5,767 nucleotides of DNA from Chromatiales bacterium (GCA_024641465.1 JAHEDB010000169.1:1-5767), one strand, 5' to 3'; shown: positions 1 through 5,036, numbered from the stretch's first letter. Made by a program: numbers and translations. Notes: generated from the letters alone by a model not told the origin.

Positions 1-1
1 G

Positions 2-34
2 GACAAGGCAGAAGTCGAGGCCCGCAAGGCTTAA
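2..34 (+). CDS. 3' end of an unidentified gene (partial)
   Basis: The first bases read as an open frame of ten codons, DKAEVEARKA, ending in TAA. The gene enters from the left of the window. The charged, Ala/Glu/Lys-rich tail is typical of many protein C-termini and does not identify a family. It converges on the SRAP gene with only 4 bp between the two stop codons. The other two plus frames also stay open for a short while, so the choice of frame rests on composition and on the neat fit against the next gene. No function is proposed. Confidence 0.3.
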   Translation, partial: DKAEVEARKA

Positions 35-38
35 AGAC

Positions 39-707
39 TTAGTGTGCGAGCGCCTTGATTAACCCCGCCGCATCGTGGCGGGGATTATTCACCTCGGTCC
101 CGACCGGGTACATTTGCAGCCTGCCCAGTTCATGCGGGATCAACAGACTATTTAGTTGATCCGTGTCTCGATTGGCCGGGTCGAGCCAGGCAGAAAAATT
201 CGCCGGCTCGATGATCACCGGCATGCGTTCATGAATACCCGCGATCAGTTTGTTTGCCACCGTGGTGATAATGGTAAACGAATGGATGGTCTGCTCCCCC
301 TCCCAATACTCCCACAGCCCGGCGAAGGCAAACAGGCCGTGGTCCTGCATACCGATATAGTAGGGTTGCTTGCCCTGCGCAGTGGCGTGCCACTCATAAA
401 ACCCATTGGTTGGGATCAGGCAGCGGCGTTGCTGATAGGCCAGCCGAAAGGCCGGCTTCTCCGCCAGGGTCTCGGCCTTGGCATTGATCATCTTGTACTT
501 CGATGTTGTCGTCTTCGCCCAATGCGGGATCAACCCCCAACGCATCAGCGAACAGGCCCGTCCATCAGCCGGCATTTGCCAGACTACCGGGACATCGCTG
601 CCGGGTGGAATATTCCAGGAGGGTTGAAAGGCAGGGGCAGGGTGATCCAGCTCGAAGTAGAACTCGATGAGTTCGGGGTTGGTATCGAGTATGAAGCGGC
701 CGCACAT
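39..707 (-). CDS. SRAP-domain abasic-site shielding protein (YedK/HMCES family)
   Basis: This 222-residue protein is full length for the SRAP family, which covalently caps abasic sites in single-stranded DNA through a thiazolidine link to the N-terminal Cys after Met removal. The sequence shows the family hallmarks in order: MCGRF at the N-terminus (catalytic Cys2), the PSWNIPP segment (29-35), MRWGLIPHW (55-63), Asn75 in INAKAET, RRCLIPTNGFYEW with Glu105, and GIHERMPVI with His159. These match Cys2, Asn75, Glu105 and His160 of E. coli YedK. The start is fixed because Cys must be residue 2. No native upstream region remains: three bases before the ATG the terminal repeat of a TA-flanked element begins, and an AGAGGT inside it, about 11 nt from the ATG, is the only ribosome-binding-like sequence. 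The active-site residues are all intact, so the protein should be functional if expressed. Confidence 0.95.
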   Translation of the reverse strand: MCGRFILDTNPELIEFYFELDHPAPAFQPSWNIPPGSDVPVVWQMPADGRACSLMRWGLIPHWAKTTTSKYKMINAKAETLAEKPAFRLAYQQRRCLIPTNGFYEWHATAQGKQPYYIGMQDHGLFAFAGLWEYWEGEQTIHSFTIITTVANKLIAGIHERMPVIIEPANFSAWLDPANRDTDQLNSLLIPHELGRLQMYPVGTEVNNPRHDAAGLIKALAH

Positions 708-714
708 TTGTTTA

Positions 715-1005
715 GGGTACCTCTAAAAATTCACTAAAGCTGCGCTGGTTGCGTTGAAAAGCAACTCAAATTGCTTATTTACTACACGTAAACCCCTCTC
801 GCCCGTACTGCCGAACCTCTTTGGGCTTCATTCAGTATTACTTCGCTATTGCTTTAAAGGTAAAGGGCACCTCTAAAAATCCACTGAAGCAGCGCTGGCT
901 GCGTTGAAAACAAGCTCAAAATGCTCATTTACTACATGTAAACTGCGCTTTTCCGCTTATTTTCGCCTTGCCATCATCTGCTCAATTGAATTTTTAGAGG
1001 TACCC
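715..1005. mobile_element. TA-flanked MITE-like composite element with perfect terminal inverted repeats
   Basis: Positions 710-733 and 987-1010 are perfect 24-bp inverted copies, starting GTTTAGGGTACCTCTAAAAA. Taking the element as 715-1005, it starts GGGTACCTCT, ends AGAGGTACCC and is bordered on both sides by TA (713-714, 1006-1007), as expected for a 2-bp TA target duplication. It has no credible coding capacity. Inside is a second copy of the left end: 715-793 and 865-943 align without gaps with about 11 differences in 79 bases. So 865-1005 looks like one complete 141-bp unit with its own inverted ends, and 715-864 like an older partial unit in front of it. Such short TA-flanked elements are usually moved by a transposase encoded elsewhere (IS630/mariner-like or some IS5-like enzymes); the family assignment here is inference. 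The element abuts the SRAP start codon. Confidence 0.7.
865..1005. repeat. Inner complete unit of the TA-flanked element
   Basis: The unit begins GGGCACCTCTAAAAATCCAC and ends with the inverted form ATTTTTAGAGGTACCC, so it has imperfect terminal repeats of about 20 bp. The first 79 bases repeat 715-793 in direct orientation at roughly 86% identity; the remainder differs from the matching part of the first unit. It also holds a short inverted repeat around TTTACTACATGTAAA, present in both units with one change. The divergence suggests two insertions of different age or an old tandem duplication. Confidence 0.6.
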
Positions 1006-1062
1006 TAAACACCAGATTCAGAAGGTTGCCGCGCTACCACTCGCAGTGGCAAAAACCCAACC

Positions 1063-1200
1063 CTATTCCTGCACTGGTCTCTGCACTACCTTAGCCTTTT
1101 TCTGAAACTTCTTCCATTTCTGGATGCCTGAAATAACAATTGTCGTCTCCGGTTTGACCTGACCGATGATGTTTAACAACTCATAGGTGTTGTTGACCGG
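1063..1200 (-). pseudogene. Detached 3' fragment of the DegS/AlgW-like protease gene
   Basis: Read on the minus strand, this stretch encodes the last 45 residues of the protease encoded at 2280-3431, from PVNNTYELLN to VVQRPVQE, with its stop codon. It aligns without gaps to 2280-2417 with about 14 substitutions in 138 bases and only 5 amino-acid changes. Similarity continues past the stop for about 50 bp (1012-1062 against 2224-2279, including TTGCCGCGCTACC). Upstream of 1200 similarity stops sharply, so it lacks the trypsin-like domain and most of the PDZ domain and cannot be an active protease. An ATG-initiated frame (1063-1266) fuses the fragment to unrelated sequence; I regard that as accidental. 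It is best explained as a remnant of a partial duplication or of a second paralogue. Confidence 0.85.
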
Positions 1201-1275
1201 CCTCGGCCTGCTAGACATGCAGACCACGCTACAGGAAAACAAACAACTCACCCGCGTCAGCGGCAAGCTGGCACT
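1201..1275 (+). other. Coding-like scrap of unknown origin
   Basis: Immediately after the break in the protease fragment, the plus strand reads LGLLDMQTTLQENKQLTRVS and continues GKLALD, with a hydrophilic, helix-prone composition and codon usage that looks like real protein. The open frame (1187-1372) runs on into the structured repeat, where the reading is no longer meaningful. There is no ribosome-binding site, and the only nearby start codons lie in the protease fragment or inside the scrap. It may be a remnant of a lost gene. I do not recognise the family. Confidence 0.25.
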
Positions 1276-1353
1276 GGATAGTGAATCACTACGTGATGCT
1301 GTGATGTTAAGTCCGTTCTCGGACGGACAGCCGAGTTACTTTCTCTTGGACGG

Positions 1354-1522
1354 GAGACTGTGTGAAAACTAAATTACAATTTTCCAAGTGGGAAATTAAA
1401 AATGAGATTACATCGAAATAAATATCGTTGTGTTTTTGTTGTCTCATTTTCTGACGAAATAATGTGTCATGTGGGAAAAATATTTTTCAAACATAATAAA
1501 TTTTGAGTTTACACACAGTCTC
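1354..1522. mobile_element. 169-bp AT-rich non-autonomous element inserted in a hairpin loop
   Basis: The ends GAGACTGTGTGAAAACT (1354-1370) and AGTTTACACACAGTCTC (1506-1522) are inverted with 16 of 17 bases matching, and the similarity continues a few bases inwards after a one-base gap. ACGG flanks both sides (1350-1353 and 1523-1526) as a 4-bp direct repeat. The interior is strongly AT-rich, unlike its surroundings, has no gene, and contains a perfect 14-bp palindrome GAAAAATATTTTTC (1475-1488) and an AAAATGAGA / TCTCATTTT pair. The host sequence on either side closes into a perfect hairpin once the element and one ACGG are removed. This is the pattern of a MITE or a remnant of an insertion sequence. 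The GTGTAAAA-like end loosely recalls IS256-type termini, but those usually make 8-bp duplications, so the family is open. Confidence 0.7.
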
Positions 1523-1560
1523 ACGGCCAAGAGAAAGTAACCAAAGAGAAGCCGCCCCCA

Positions 1561-1706
1561 CGATGGCGCAACCGTGTGTTTGATGTTTGGTTTTTTGTTG
1601 AGCATTGTCAGAAGGGGCATCCCAGCCCCTCTGCCAATGCGGCGGCATCCCTGCCGCCCCTTATTATATTTTTTATAAAAAACCAAACCCCAAACACGCG
1701 CCATCG
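1561..1706. repeat. Multi-branched inverted-repeat core of copy B
   Basis: The stretch can fold almost end to end. Outer stem: CGATGGCG 1561-1568 with 1699-1706. Next: GTGTTT 1576-1581 with 1692-1697. Then the perfect 12-bp stem GTTTGGTTTTTT 1585-1596 with 1677-1688. Inside the stem are two GC-rich hairpins, 1613-1618 with 1625-1630 and GGCGGCA 1641-1647 with 1652-1658 (4-nt loop). Copy A has the same outer stem with a different interior. The structure could act in RNA or as a DNA cruciform; nothing here shows which. It could also serve as a bidirectional transcription stop. Confidence 0.6.
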
Positions 1707-1716
1707 AAGGGGGGTG

Positions 1717-1940
1717 TTCGAGCGAACAGCAATCTTGGTTAAACAAATGTGGAGGCGTTTCCTGTAAACGGCTACGACCCCTTATCTATCTATTATCTCC
1801 ATGCTTTTTGTACTTTATGATTTAATAATGTGGCACCATGAATGATGCTCGTAGGGCGGATTAGCGAAGCGCAATCCGCCGCATGTTGTATGTTAATACT
1901 CGTGTTGATCAGCCTACTCTGGCGGTGATTGAGGATCAAT
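1717..1940. other. Spacer between the two structured repeats, no gene seen
   Basis: No open frame here has a ribosome-binding site or family-like protein sequence. It contains small hairpins (TGTTCG-AG-CGAACA at 1717-1730, and CGTTT/AAACG around 1758-1772), a low-GC stretch around 1780-1830, and the palindrome listed separately at 1855-1880. The frame 1883-2218 starts here but runs through copy A and is not credible. Confidence 0.5.
1855..1880. repeat. REP-like palindrome of the GGCGGATTAGCG type
   Basis: GGCGGATT (1855-1862) pairs perfectly with AATCCGCC (1873-1880), and inside it GCG (1864-1866) pairs with CGC (1870-1872) across AAG, leaving one unpaired A. The surrounding text GTAGGGCGGATTAGCG...AATCCGCCGCATG is a form of a short palindrome widely dispersed in intergenic regions of proteobacteria (recalled, not searched). 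It is a separate family from copies A and B. Confidence 0.7.
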
Positions 1941-2213
1941 CCCCTTCGATGGCGTGTTGTGATGGCTGGCTTTCAGGGTTTGAAATAAATTCAGGGGCCG
2001 CAGGGATAGGGATGCGGCCAGTTCGCAATCAGGCCATGGAAGGTCTGTTTGCGGACTTCATTCCGAAAACCAGGCATTACAACAAGGTTACGCCATCGTT
2101 GGGGCGGTTTTCTTTTGGTTCTGTTTTCTTTGTCCGCACAAAGAAAATGAACTCGGCTGTCCGTCCGAGAACGGACTTAACATCCAGCATCGCGGTAGCG
2201 ATTCAATATCAAA
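1941..2213 (+). repeat. Structured intergenic repeat, copy A (uninterrupted)
   Basis: The order is: CCCCTTCGATGGCG; a core closed by CGATGGCG 1947-1954 with CGCCATCG 2091-2098 and TGTTGT 1955-1960 with ACAACA 2079-2084; a GC hairpin GGCCGCA 1996-2002 with 2013-2019; GGGGCGGTTTTCTTTTGG; then the hairpin TTTTCTTTGT-CCGC-ACAAAGAAAA (2124-2147), extended by GTT/AAC; then the 35-bp segment 2150-2184, identical to 1303-1337 in inverse orientation; then a tail ending in GCGGTAGCGATTC. The 111-codon frame over it (1883-2218) encodes a Cys/Arg-rich product that follows the repeat and is almost certainly not a gene. Confidence 0.65.
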
Positions 2214-2250
2214 AGTAAATGTCAGGTTCAGGCGATTGCCGCGCTACCGC
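2192..2250 (-). other. Long-loop inverted repeat downstream of the protease gene
   Basis: GCGGTAGCG (2192-2200) is the exact inverse of CGCTACCGC (2242-2250), about 30 bp past the protease stop codon. The loop is 41 nt and no clear U-tract follows in the direction of the gene, so it does not look like a canonical intrinsic terminator. It may still slow or stop transcription, or simply mark the edge of copy A. Confidence 0.25.
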
Positions 2251-2279
2251 TCGCAACGACAAACCCCTAAACACCAACC

Positions 2280-3431
2280 CTATTCCTGCACTGGCCTCTG
2301 CACCACCTTGGCCTTTTTATCAAACTTCTTCCCTTTCCTGATACCTGAAATAACAATCGTCGTCTCCGGTTTGATCTGGCCGATGGTGTTCAACAACTCA
2401 TAGGTGTTGTTGACCGGTTTTTCGTCGATGTGGGTGATGACGTCACCGCGGTCGAGGCCGGCGAGGTCGGCGGGGCCTTTGACGATGAGGTTGGTAACGA
2501 TGACGCCGTTGGGGGAATCGAGTTTGAAGGACTCGGCGAGTTGTGGGCTGATGTCCTGGATGGCGATGCCGAGCCAGCCGCGTTGTACCTTGCCGTGCTG
2601 GATGATCTGGGTCAGCACATCCCTGGCGAGGCTGACGGGGATGGCGAAGCCGATGCCTTGCGAGCCGCCGCTCTTGGAATAGATGGCGGTGTTGATGCCG
2701 ATGAGTTCGCCATAGGCATTGATCAACGCGCCGCCGGAGTTGCCGGGGTTGATGGCGGCGTCGGTCTGGATGTAGTTTTCGTAGGTGCTGATGCCGAGCA
2801 TGCTGCGGTGGGTGGCGCTGACGATGCCGGAGGTGACGGCCTGGCCGACACCGAAGGGGTTGCCGATGGCGAGCACCACATCACCGACGCGCAGCTTTTC
2901 CGAGTTGCCCATGGTGATCACCGGTGGGTTGTCGATACCGATGCGCAGGATGGCGAGATCGGTATCCGGATCGGTGCCGACCAGTTTGGCCTGGGTGGTG
3001 CGGCCATCGGGCAGGGCGACCTGGATTTCATCTGCGTCCTTGATGACATGGTTATTGGTCAGGACATAACCCTGCGGGCTGACGATGACACCGGAGCCGA
3101 GGCTGGTTTCGAGGCGTTCCTTGGGCACACCGAAGCGATCACCAAAGAAGTGTTTAAATACCGGGTCATCCATCAGCGGGTGGGCGCGTTCCACGACGCG
3201 GGTGAGGGTGAAGATATTGACCACCGCCGGTTGGGCGGTGGCAACGGCATCGGCGTAGGAATTCGCCTGCTGGCGTGTTGCTGGGCGACTGCTTTCGTTG
3301 GCTTGCTTGAACTCGACGACTTGCGGCCGATCATTGAGCAGGCTGGGAAAGAAATACAGGATGATAAAGGCCGCCGCCAGACCGAGGGTGGCAAACTGGA
3401 ATACAAAGTTGAGTGTCTTATTAATACGCAT
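2280..3431 (-). CDS. algW: Membrane-anchored periplasmic serine protease, DegS/AlgW type
   Basis: This 383-residue HtrA-family protein has one N-terminal membrane segment (about 8-30), a trypsin-like domain and a single PDZ domain (about 283-375), the layout of DegS and AlgW rather than the two-PDZ DegP/DegQ. The catalytic triad is visible: His128 in TNNHVI, Asp158 in DPDTDLAIL, Ser232 in INPGNSGGAL. GWLGI (285-289) sits where the PDZ carboxylate-binding loop is expected. In relatives, misfolded outer-membrane protein C-termini bind the PDZ domain and the protease makes the first cut in the anti-sigma factor (RseA/MucA), releasing sigma-E/AlgU. That role is inferred; no sigma-E genes are in the window. 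The start ATG is followed by MRINKTLNFV and the membrane helix; the ribosome-binding site is weak. The gene is divergent from the Nif3-like gene, and its last 45 codons are duplicated at 1063-1200. The symbol is chosen by layout; degS would be equally defensible. Confidence 0.92.
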   Translation of the reverse strand: MRINKTLNFVFQFATLGLAAAFIILYFFPSLLNDRPQVVEFKQANESSRPATRQQANSYADAVATAQPAVVNIFTLTRVVERAHPLMDDPVFKHFFGDRFGVPKERLETSLGSGVIVSPQGYVLTNNHVIKDADEIQVALPDGRTTQAKLVGTDPDTDLAILRIGIDNPPVITMGNSEKLRVGDVVLAIGNPFGVGQAVTSGIVSATHRSMLGISTYENYIQTDAAINPGNSGGALINAYGELIGINTAIYSKSGGSQGIGFAIPVSLARDVLTQIIQHGKVQRGWLGIAIQDISPQLAESFKLDSPNGVIVTNLIVKGPADLAGLDRGDVITHIDEKPVNNTYELLNTIGQIKPETTIVISGIRKGKKFDKKAKVVQRPVQE

Positions 3432-3490
3432 GGCGTTGAATTTTCGTTACACTGAGATGGATAAGATTGCGTAAAAGGATACCAGAACAA
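3432..3490. promoter_or_regulatory. Divergent intergenic region between protease and Nif3-like genes
   Basis: Both genes must be driven from these 59 bp or from inside each other's 5' ends. On the plus strand TTGAAT (3436-3441) and TAAGAT (3462-3467) resemble a promoter but are 20 bp apart, too far for a good sigma-70 site. AAGGA (3475-3479) lies 11 nt before the ATG at 3491 and is the likely ribosome-binding site of the Nif3-like gene. No strong promoter is visible for the protease. Confidence 0.35.
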
Positions 3491-4249
3491 ATGGTTCAAA
3501 TGGCTGATTTGACACAATACATCGCTGATTTATTGGCCGTGGATCGTTTCAAGGATTATGCCCCTAATGGCTTGCAGGTTGAAGGGCGCAAGGAGATCCA
3601 GTGCATTGTCTGTGGTGTCACCGCCTGCCGCGATTTGATAGACGCCGCGATTGAGGCTGGGGCCGATGCCATTTTGGTGCATCACGGTTATTTCTGGAAA
3701 GGTGAAGACCCCTGTCTGGTGGGGATGAAGGCGGAGCGTATTCGTCGCCTGCTACGGGCCGATATCAATCTGCTGGCCTATCACCTGCCCCTCGATGCCC
3801 ATGGCGAGCTGGGGAATAACGTGCAACTGGCCAGGCGTTTGGGTTTGATCGTAGAGGGGCGTTTTGTCGGTGACGCAGAGACCGGTATCGGCATGTATGG
3901 CTCTTTGCCAGTGGCAATGGGCGGCGATGAGTTTTCAGCCCATATAAATAGTGTCCTGGCCCGGCCGCCCCTGCACATCAAGGGCAGTGACCGGCCGATC
4001 AAACGTGTCGCCTGGTGCAGTGGTGGGGCGCAGGGCTATATCGAACAGGCCGTGATGCTGGGGGTCGATGCCTATCTGACCGGCGAGGTATCGGAACATA
4101 CGGTGCATACCGCCCGGGAATACGGTATTCACTTTTTTGCCGCGGGTCATCACGCCACTGAGCGTTATGGCGTACAGGCGCTGGCCTCACACCTGGCGGA
4201 TAATTTTGGTCTTGAGCAGACCTATATTGAAATTGACAATCCGGTATAA
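3491..4249 (+). CDS. ybgI: Nif3-family dinuclear metal-centre protein (YbgI type)
   Basis: The 252-residue protein matches E. coli YbgI (about 247 residues) along its whole length as I recall it: DYAPNGLQVEG near the start, VHHGYFWKGED, HLPLDAHGELGNN, RVAWCSGGAQ, TGEVSEHTVH and FFAAGHHATERYG. The five ligands of the two-metal site in the family are present: His64 and His65, Asp102, and the pair His220 and Glu224 near the C-terminus. Members form toroidal hexamers in the cytoplasm. Biochemical function is unsettled; an E. coli link to radiation resistance and GTP cyclohydrolase-like annotations are not proof of activity. I chose the ATG at 3491 because AAGGA precedes it by 11 nt and the family N-terminus begins there; a TTG at 3467 would add eight unlikely residues, and the ATG at 3500 is too far from the AAGGA. 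The gene is divergent from the protease and followed by a promoter for petA. Confidence 0.93.
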   Translation: MVQMADLTQYIADLLAVDRFKDYAPNGLQVEGRKEIQCIVCGVTACRDLIDAAIEAGADAILVHHGYFWKGEDPCLVGMKAERIRRLLRADINLLAYHLPLDAHGELGNNVQLARRLGLIVEGRFVGDAETGIGMYGSLPVAMGGDEFSAHINSVLARPPLHIKGSDRPIKRVAWCSGGAQGYIEQAVMLGVDAYLTGEVSEHTVHTAREYGIHFFAAGHHATERYGVQALASHLADNFGLEQTYIEIDNPV

Positions 4250-4263
4250 CTTATTGAATACAA

Positions 4264-4272
4264 TGCTATAAT
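4264..4272 (+). promoter_or_regulatory. Extended -10 promoter upstream of petA
   Basis: TGCTATAAT is a perfect extended -10 element (TG, one base, TATAAT). The -35 region at the usual distance (about 4244-4249, GTATAA) is poor, as is common for extended -10 promoters. A start near 4279 would give a leader of roughly 158 nt before the petA ATG. TTGACA at 4233-4238 is 28 bp upstream, too far to pair with it. Confidence 0.55.
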
Positions 4273-4294
4273 CCATATTACCCTTGACCGGGCG

Positions 4295-4332
4295 GGCGGC
4301 TTGGTCCACACTATGCCGCCATTTGAAGGCAT
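4295..4332 (+). other. Two overlapping, mutually exclusive hairpins in the petA leader
   Basis: GGCGGC (4295-4300) can pair with GCCGCC (4315-4320), while ATGCC (4313-4317) can pair with GGCAT (4328-4332). The two pairings share 4315-4317, so only one can form. There is no U-tract after either, so neither is a plain terminator. A 10-bp palindrome AATTTAAATT follows at 4337-4346. The leader may be regulatory, but stems of five to six pairs also arise by chance. Confidence 0.2.
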
Positions 4333-4423
4333 GGTTAATTTAAATTTTAGGTTCCTGCATATTCAGTGATAAATAAGATTAACAAGTTAGCAAAGTCACT
4401 GCCTATCCGGTTTTATCAGTATC

Positions 4424-4428
4424 AGGAG
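4424..4428 (+). promoter_or_regulatory. Ribosome-binding site of petA
   Basis: AGGAG lies 8 nt before the ATG at 4437, near-ideal spacing, and decides this start for the Rieske protein. Confidence 0.85.
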
Positions 4429-4436
4429 ATTTTTGA

Positions 4437-5036
4437 ATGAGTAATGATGGCGTTGATAATAGCCGACGCCGCTTTCTGACTGCGGCCACCAGTGTGGTGG
4501 GAGCGGTTGGAACGGTCGGCCTCGCAATTCCTTTTGTCTCATCCATGAACCCCAGTGCTCGCGCCAAGGCGGCGGGTGCTCCGGTGGAAGTGGATATCAG
4601 TAAGCTGGAAGCAGGCGGTCTGGTAACCGTCGAATGGCGCGGCAAGCCTGTATGGGTGATACGCCGTACCGAGGAAAACATGAAGGACCTGCAAGGCCTG
4701 GCCGACAGACTGGTCGATCCCAAATCTGAGGCCACGCAACAACCGACTTATGCCTCAAACCTGTATCGCGCACGTACCGATACCAAGGATGTGGTCGTGC
4801 TGGTTGGTATCTGTACTCATCTGGGTTGCTCTCCCAAATATCGTCCCGAGCTGGCCCCGGCCGATCTGGGCGCCGAGTGGAAGGGCGGTTTCTTCTGCCC
4901 TTGCCATGGCTCCAAGTTTGACCTGGCCGGCCGTGTCTTTAAGGGTGTTCCTGCACCGACCAATCTGGTCGTCCCGCCACACATGTACCTGAGTAAGTCA
5001 GTTATTTTGATTGGTGAAGATGGAGGGAAAGCCTGA
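4437..5036 (+). CDS. petA: Ubiquinol-cytochrome c reductase Rieske iron-sulfur subunit
   Basis: This 199-residue protein is the Rieske subunit of cytochrome bc1 (complex III), taking electrons from quinol at the Qo site and passing them to cytochrome c1 on the periplasmic face. A twin-arginine signal SRRRFLT (9-15) leads into a hydrophobic anchor (about 16-36), fitting Tat export of a pre-folded [2Fe-2S] protein that stays anchored. The cluster motifs are CTHLGC (126-131) and CPCHGS (154-159): Cys126, His128, Cys154 and His157 bind the cluster, and Cys131 and Cys156 form the stabilising disulfide. The 22 residues between the two motifs make a moderately long insert. Position 161 is Phe where many bc1 Rieske proteins have the Tyr that raises the cluster potential. 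VPAPTNLVVPPH is the usual proline-rich end loop. The stop overlaps the petB start by one base. Confidence 0.97.
   Translation: MSNDGVDNSRRRFLTAATSVVGAVGTVGLAIPFVSSMNPSARAKAAGAPVEVDISKLEAGGLVTVEWRGKPVWVIRRTEENMKDLQGLADRLVDPKSEATQQPTYASNLYRARTDTKDVVVLVGICTHLGCSPKYRPELAPADLGAEWKGGFFCPCHGSKFDLAGRVFKGVPAPTNLVVPPHMYLSKSVILIGEDGGKA
5022..5026 (+). promoter_or_regulatory. Ribosome-binding site of petB inside petA
   Basis: GGAGG lies 9 nt before the petB ATG, within the last codons of petA. Together with the TGATG overlap this points to translational coupling and balanced production of the two subunits. Confidence 0.8.

Larger units (their letters stand above)
1277..1712 (-). repeat. Structured intergenic repeat, copy B (interrupted)
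   Basis: Read on the minus strand, this matches copy A (1941-2213) module by module: CCCCTTCGATGGCG, a folded core, GCGCCATCGTGGGGGCGG, a TTTGGTTACTTTCTCTTGG hairpin arm, then a 35-bp segment identical in both copies (1303-1337), followed by a diverging tail. The 169-bp element at 1354-1522 splits the hairpin module. Removing it and one ACGG leaves a 15-bp perfect stem (1335-1349 with 1527-1541) around a 4-nt loop. The open frames across this area (1444-1746 minus, 1576-1767 plus) overlap inverted repeats and have no ribosome-binding site, so I do not call them genes. Gammaproteobacterial genomes commonly carry dispersed repeats with this TTTGGTTACTTTCTTT signature; that is from memory. Confidence 0.65.

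Noticed and set aside
156..737. 193-codon plus-strand frame across the SRAP gene
   Set aside because: Antisense to a gene with all SRAP catalytic residues, and it runs into the terminal repeat of the TA-flanked element.
715..1005. A complete insertion sequence
   Set aside because: Only 291 bp and no transposase; it is at most a non-autonomous element.
1335..1541. Retron-like or other msr/msd-type non-coding RNA
   Set aside because: The large inverted repeat recalls such structures, but no reverse transcriptase is in the window and the insertion-in-hairpin explanation accounts for it.
1444..1746. 100-codon minus-strand frame
   Set aside because: It spans the AT-rich insert and the hairpin core of copy B; the FGYFLLAVRL-like stretch is a translation of the repeat.
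1277..2213. CRISPR array
   Set aside because: The repeats are two inverted, long and structured copies, without short regularly spaced direct repeats or cas genes.
1883..2218. 111-codon plus-strand frame
   Set aside because: It lies over copy A of the structured repeat, has no ribosome-binding site and no recognisable domain; such frames recur with this type of repeat.
2430..3455. 341-codon plus-strand frame across the protease gene
   Set aside because: It is antisense to a clear serine protease; its Gly/Asp/Ala-rich product is what the complementary strand of a GC-rich gene gives, and no family is recognisable.
3436..3467. Sigma-70 promoter for the Nif3-like gene (TTGAAT/TAAGAT)
   Set aside because: Spacing of 20 bp is too long for a confident call; kept only as part of the divergent region.
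3467..3490. TTG start for the Nif3-like protein
   Set aside because: The extra residues are not family-like, and the AAGGA site would lie after this start; the ATG at 3491 fits better.
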